Shown here: positions 60,774-64,000 of the stretch, one piece after another | Layout of the letters: the number at the start of each line of letters is the position of its first letter | Position numbering within the stretch: position 1 is the first letter of the stretch | From: Mycobacterium paraterrae | Lineage (GTDB): Bacteria > Actinomycetota > Actinomycetes > Mycobacteriales > Mycobacteriaceae | DNA: 64,000 bases | NCBI RefSeq assembly: GCF_022430545.2 | Contig: NZ_CP092488.2 | Location: forward strand, 5,022,001-5,086,000 | Direction: 5' to 3' | Made by a program: the position numbers and the translations under genes | The notes under the pieces: generated by a model | Seen by the model: the letters and a program-made list of their open reading frames with translations, nothing else | Databases searched by the model: none | What the model was told of the DNA's origin: nothing

Positions 60774-61909
60774 GCGTCCTCTCCCCCGGTGGCGTTGTCG
60801 ACATTCCAGGGATCGGTGCGAATCCGGCACACCTCGATCGACAGCGCGGACCCGAACGCCGACCGGAGAACGTCGGCGGCCTGTTCGCACCACGGAAATT
60901 CGCTGGCCCAGTGGGCGACGTCGATCAGCGCGACATCCGAGGCGCGGCGATGCTCGTCGGCCGGGTGGTGCCGCAGGTCCGCGGTCACGTAGGCCTGCAC
61001 GTCAGCGGCCGCGACGACGCCCAGCAGCGAGTCGCCGGCCCCGCCGCACACCGCCACCCGCGACACCGTCGCGTCCGGGTCCCCTGCGGCGCGCACCCCC
61101 CAAGACGTCGCAGGCAGACCGGACCGGACCCGAGACACGAACGCGCTCAACGGCTCCGGCTGAGGCAGCGAACCGATTCGCCCCAACCCGACATTCCTGG
61201 GCACCGGCGCCAGCGCGATGACGTCGAACGCCGGCTCCTCGTACGGATGCGCCGACCGCATCGCCGCCAGCACCTGCCGCCGCGCCCGGGCAGGTGCGAC
61301 CGCCTCGACGCGGTCTTCGACCACCCGCTCTACCGCGCCGACGCTGCCAATCGCCGGGTTCGCGCCGTCATGAGGCAGGAACTGGCCGGTTCCGGTGACG
61401 GTCCAGCTGCAGTGCGAGTAGTCGCCGATCTGGCCTGCTCCGGCGGCAAATATGGCCTCCCGCACCGCGTCCGCATTCTCGACCGGGACGAAGATCACCC
61501 ACTTGTCCAATTCCTGTTGTGCTGCAGCGGGTTCCAGTACTGCCTCGACCGTCAGCCCGAGCGCCTGCGCCAGCGCGTCCGAGACTCCGGGGGATGCCGA
61601 GTCAGCGTTGGTGTGCGCGGTGAACAGCGAACGCCCAGAACGGATCAGGCGATGGATCAACGAGCCCTTGGCGGTGCTGGCCGCCACGGTGTCGACCCCG
61701 CGCAGCAGCAACGGGTGGTGGGCTAGCAACAGGCCGCCGTCGGGAACCGCGTCGACGACTGCCGCGGTGGCATCGACCGCGATGGTGACCGACGTCAGCG
61801 TCTCGTCGGGGTCACCGCACACCAAGCCGACCGAGTCCCAGGACTGCGCCAGTGCGGGCGGGTACGCCGCATCGAGCGCTTCGATGACCGCGCCCAACCG
61901 AACCGTCAT
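60770..61909 (-). CDS. Nif3-like dinuclear metal centre protein
   Basis: 379 aa from ATG 61909, the length of Rv2230c. The NIF3/DUF34 fold: WDSVGLVCGDPDETL, LLLAHHPLLLRGVDT (HH metal ligands), FTAHTNADSASPGVSDALA (His/Asp ligands), and near the C-terminus ADLRHHPADEHR and VALIDVAHWASEFP. An inserted ACT/PII-like middle domain (KWVIFVPVENADAVREAIFA ... SAHPYEEPAFDVIAL) marks the three-domain type. The family may be a metal-dependent hydrolase or a GTP cyclohydrolase-like protein; the function is unsettled. Confidence 0.92.
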   Translation of the reverse strand: MTVRLGAVIEALDAAYPPALAQSWDSVGLVCGDPDETLTSVTIAVDATAAVVDAVPDGGLLLAHHPLLLRGVDTVAASTAKGSLIHRLIRSGRSLFTAHTNADSASPGVSDALAQALGLTVEAVLEPAAAQQELDKWVIFVPVENADAVREAIFAAGAGQIGDYSHCSWTVTGTGQFLPHDGANPAIGSVGAVERVVEDRVEAVAPARARRQVLAAMRSAHPYEEPAFDVIALAPVPRNVGLGRIGSLPQPEPLSAFVSRVRSGLPATSWGVRAAGDPDATVSRVAVCGGAGDSLLGVVAAADVQAYVTADLRHHPADEHRRASDVALIDVAHWASEFPWCEQAADVLRSAFGSALSIEVCRIRTDPWNVDNATGGEDA

Positions 61910-62952
61910 CGCGCCGCCCCGCTGTCGACGATCGCCTCGACAAGCGCTGGCCACTCGGGCCGCACTGCCGCCCGCAGGTAGTGCCCGTCCAGTCCGACGA
62001 ATGTGTCGCAGCGACGGACCGCAATACCTTTGGCGTGCAAATGCTTTCGCACTAAGGCGGCGTCGCCGACGGTAAACAGCACGAACGGCGCGTCGCCGTC
62101 GACGACCTCGATGCCAGCCGAGCGCAGGCCCGCCACCATCTCGGCGCGCAGCGCCGTCAGCCTTCGCGCGCCCGCCTCGGCTTCGGCGACAGCCTCAGGC
62201 GCGCAACACGCCTCGATCGCCGTCAACTGCAGGGTGCCGATCGGCCAGTGCGGCCGGGTCGCGGTCAGGCGCGCCAACACCTCCGGCGCACCCAGCGCGT
62301 AGCCGACCCGCAGCCCGGCCAGCGACCACGTTTTGGTCAGGCTCCGCAGCACCAGCACGTCGGGCAACGACTCGGCGGCCAGCGATGCCGGTTCGCCCGG
62401 CACTGCATCGGCGAACGCCTCGTCGACGACGACGACGCGGCCGGGACGCCGCAGCGAGATGATCTGGTCGCGCGGGTGCAGCACCCCGGTCGGGTTGGTC
62501 GGGTTGCCGACCACGACGAGGTCGGCCTCGTCGGGCACTCGCGCGCCGGCCAGGCCGAACGGCGGGTCGAGCACGACATGCTGCACGGCCACGCCCGCCG
62601 AGCGCAACGCGGCGTCTGGTTCGGTGAACGACGGCGCGATCAGCGCCGCGAGGGTCGGGCGCAGGTGGGCCAGCAGCGCGAACCCCTCGGCGGCGCCGGC
62701 CAGCAACGCGACCTCGTCGACATCGCGGCCGTGCCGCTGTGCGACCGCGCGACGCGCCGCGAGCACGTCGTGGGCCCCCGGGTATCGGCCGAGGTCCGGC
62801 AGCCGTGCAGCGAGCCGATCCGTCAACCAGCCGGGCGGCTGGGTGTCGCGGACGTTGACGGCGAAGTCGAGCATTCCGGGTTCGGCGGCCTGATCGCCGT
62901 GGTAACGGGCCGCCGCGAGCGGAAACCACGCGCTCGACTCGGGATTCGCCAC
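61906..62952 (-). CDS. cobC: CobC-like PLP-dependent aminotransferase
   Basis: 348 aa from GTG 62952. Class I/II aminotransferase fold: ARYHGDQAAEPGMLDFAVNV, GAAEGFALLAHLRP (PLP phosphate), VVVGNPTNPTGVLHPRD, VVVDEAFADAVPG and the catalytic Lys in VLRSLTKTWSLAGLRVGYA. Resembles histidinol-phosphate aminotransferase and threonine-phosphate decarboxylase (CobC/CobD), annotated as cobC in mycobacteria (Rv2231c). In B12 synthesis it would supply aminopropanol phosphate. It overlaps the Nif3-like gene by 4 nt. VapBC16 (Rv2231A/B) of M. tuberculosis is not here. Confidence 0.88.
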   Translation of the reverse strand: MANPESSAWFPLAAARYHGDQAAEPGMLDFAVNVRDTQPPGWLTDRLAARLPDLGRYPGAHDVLAARRAVAQRHGRDVDEVALLAGAAEGFALLAHLRPTLAALIAPSFTEPDAALRSAGVAVQHVVLDPPFGLAGARVPDEADLVVVGNPTNPTGVLHPRDQIISLRRPGRVVVVDEAFADAVPGEPASLAAESLPDVLVLRSLTKTWSLAGLRVGYALGAPEVLARLTATRPHWPIGTLQLTAIEACCAPEAVAEAEAGARRLTALRAEMVAGLRSAGIEVVDGDAPFVLFTVGDAALVRKHLHAKGIAVRRCDTFVGLDGHYLRAAVRPEWPALVEAIVDSGAAR

Positions 62953-62995
62953 ACCTGAAACAGTAACGACCGCGCGGCGCGGCCGGGTACGGGAC

Positions 62996-63670
62996 ATGGA
63001 CAATAGGGACGTGACAGGCACGATCCCGGCAGATCTGGTGATCTTCGACCTCGACGGCACGCTGACCGACTCCGCGGAGGGCATCGTGTCCAGCTTCCGC
63101 CACGCGCTCGGCGCAATCGGCGCCGCTGTCCCAGACGGCGACCTGGCCAGCCGAATCGTGGGCCCGCCGATGCACCACACCTTCCAGACCATGGGTTTGG
63201 GCGAGCATGCCGACGATGCGTTCGCCGCTTATCGAGCCGACTACACCACCCGCGGGTGGGCCATCAACAGCCTTTTCGAGGGCATCGGTCCACTGCTGGA
63301 CGACTTACGGGCCGCCGGGGTGCGCCTAGCGGTGGCCACCTCGAAGGCGGAGCCGACGGCGCAGCGCATTCTGGAACACTTCGGCCTCGACGGGCACTTC
63401 GACGTCATCGCCGGCGCCAGCGTCGACGGCACCCGGGCCGAGAAGGCCGACGTGCTGGCCCACGCGCTTGCCCAGTTGCAGCCGCTGCCCGCACGGGTGC
63501 TGATGGTCGGCGACCGTCGCCATGACGTCGAGGGCGCGGCCGCACACGGCATCGACGCGGTGGTGGTCGGCTGGGGCTACGGGCGGTCCGACTTCACGCA
63601 CGACGATGGGCCGAACGGCCCTTTGCACGTCGAGACGATCGACGAGTTGCGGAGGGCGTTGGGTGTCTGA
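62996..63670 (+). CDS. ptkA: HAD-family tyrosine kinase PtkA
   Basis: 224 aa from ATG 62996; GTG 63011 (VTGTIPADLV) is an alternative start. HAD domain: ADLVIFDLDGTLTDSAEGI (nucleophile Asp in DLDGT), LAVATSKAEPTA, and VLMVGDRRHDVEGAAAHG. The Tyr autophosphorylated in M. tuberculosis PtkA (Tyr262) is conserved in VVVGWGYGRSDF (Tyr195 here). The long disordered N-terminus of Rv2232 (about 65 residues) is absent. PtkA activates PtpA by phosphorylation; ptpA overlaps its 3' end. Confidence 0.9.
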   Translation: MDNRDVTGTIPADLVIFDLDGTLTDSAEGIVSSFRHALGAIGAAVPDGDLASRIVGPPMHHTFQTMGLGEHADDAFAAYRADYTTRGWAINSLFEGIGPLLDDLRAAGVRLAVATSKAEPTAQRILEHFGLDGHFDVIAGASVDGTRAEKADVLAHALAQLQPLPARVLMVGDRRHDVEGAAAHGIDAVVVGWGYGRSDFTHDDGPNGPLHVETIDELRRALGV

Positions 63671-64000
63671 CCAAAAACTGCACATCACGTTCGTGTGCAC
63701 CGGCAACATCTGCCGATCGCCTATGGCGGAGAAGATGTTTGCCCACCAGATCACCGAACGTGGCCTCGATGACGTCGTGCGGGTGAGCAGCGCCGGCACC
63801 GCCGGGTGGCACATCGGCAAGGCCGCCGACGAGCGGGCCAACCGGGTGCTGCGCGCCCACGGCTATCCCACCGACCACCGCGCGGCACAGGTCGATATCG
63901 ACCACATCAACGCCGACTTGGTGATCGCGCTGGCCCGCAATCACGTGCCGCTGCTGCAGCAGATGGGCGTCGACGCCGATCGGATCCGAATGCTGCGATC
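63663..64000 (+). CDS. ptpA: Low-molecular-weight protein tyrosine phosphatase PtpA, partial
   Basis: First ~112 codons from GTG 63663, cut by the window end. The GTG overlaps the ptkA stop by 8 nt. LMW-PTP active-site loop VCTGNICRSPMAEKMF (C-x5-R-S), then SSAGTAGWHIGKAADERA and RAHGYPTDHRAAQV. Secreted by M. tuberculosis into macrophages, where it blocks phagosome acidification; whether the present organism exports it cannot be seen. The second half, with the conserved acid loop, is outside the window. Confidence 0.93.
   Translation, partial: MSDQKLHITFVCTGNICRSPMAEKMFAHQITERGLDDVVRVSSAGTAGWHIGKAADERANRVLRAHGYPTDHRAAQVDIDHINADLVIALARNHVPLLQQMGVDADRIRMLR

Overview
The window is a 64 kb piece of a GC-rich actinobacterial chromosome. 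Gene order and protein sequence mark it as mycobacterial: from left to right it follows, with gaps and insertions, the Mycobacterium tuberculosis stretch from Rv2188c (pimB') to Rv2234 (ptpA). Rv numbers are ortholog assignments made from memory of the proteins, not from a database search. The species cannot be fixed from this window. Frequent GTG starts, 4-nt ATGA/GTGA overlaps and an actinobacterial cytochrome bcc-aa3 cluster all fit the genus.

Layout. 1-2.6 kb: cell-envelope genes (start of pimB', a HExxH exported protein, the NlpC/P60 hydrolase ripC, a small four-cysteine protein). 2.7-5.6 kb: exonuclease/GIY-YIG nuclease and trpD, convergent and overlapping. 5.7-13.4 kb: respiratory supercomplex genes ctaE-qcrC-qcrA-qcrB (+) and, facing them, a membrane protein gene, mmpS3, ctaF and ctaC (-). 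13.6-19.6 kb: asnB, adenosine kinase, ErpA-type Fe-S carrier, glycerate kinase and conserved membrane proteins. 19.7-22 kb: cobU-cobT-cobS for the lower ligand of B12. 22-25.4 kb: ilvE, gcvT and a class III adenylyl cyclase. 25.4-29.2 kb: pepB flanked by accessory membrane-protein genes and an HTH regulator. 29.4-34.7 kb: dlaT, a sugar-epimerase-like gene, lipB and lipA (lipoate synthesis and use), then a DUF4191 membrane protein, followed by a 3 x 49 bp MIRU-like tandem repeat.

35.5-50.7 kb is the nitrogen block glnA1, glnE, glnA2 plus two Hip1/CaeA-type serine proteases. Here glnA1 is separated from glnE by a 6 kb accessory island: a small secreted protein, two DUF732 proteins, an aldehyde dehydrogenase, DoxX, an epoxide hydrolase, an F420-type luciferase-like oxidoreductase and a thioesterase. 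50.7-57.9 kb: a wax-ester/diacylglycerol acyltransferase, panB, a CYTH-CHAD protein, the RNase P RNA, a 13E12-type HNH gene, a 2OG-Fe(II) oxygenase and a STAS-HATPase protein. 58-64 kb: a DMT transporter, then the tightly overlapped operon cobC-like, Nif3-like, zinc-ribbon coiled coil, RNase H/phosphatase (-), and divergent ptkA and ptpA (+), the latter cut by the window end.

The most notable observations are in QcrB, where a proline sits at the position of the telacebec-resistance residue Thr313 and a 10-residue insertion carries two cysteines; the MIRU-like repeat; the accessory modules around pepB and between glnA1 and glnE; and a single-chain STAS-HATPase regulator. I found no prophage, CRISPR array, insertion sequence, tRNA or rRNA. 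No stretch longer than 300 bases lacks a gene.
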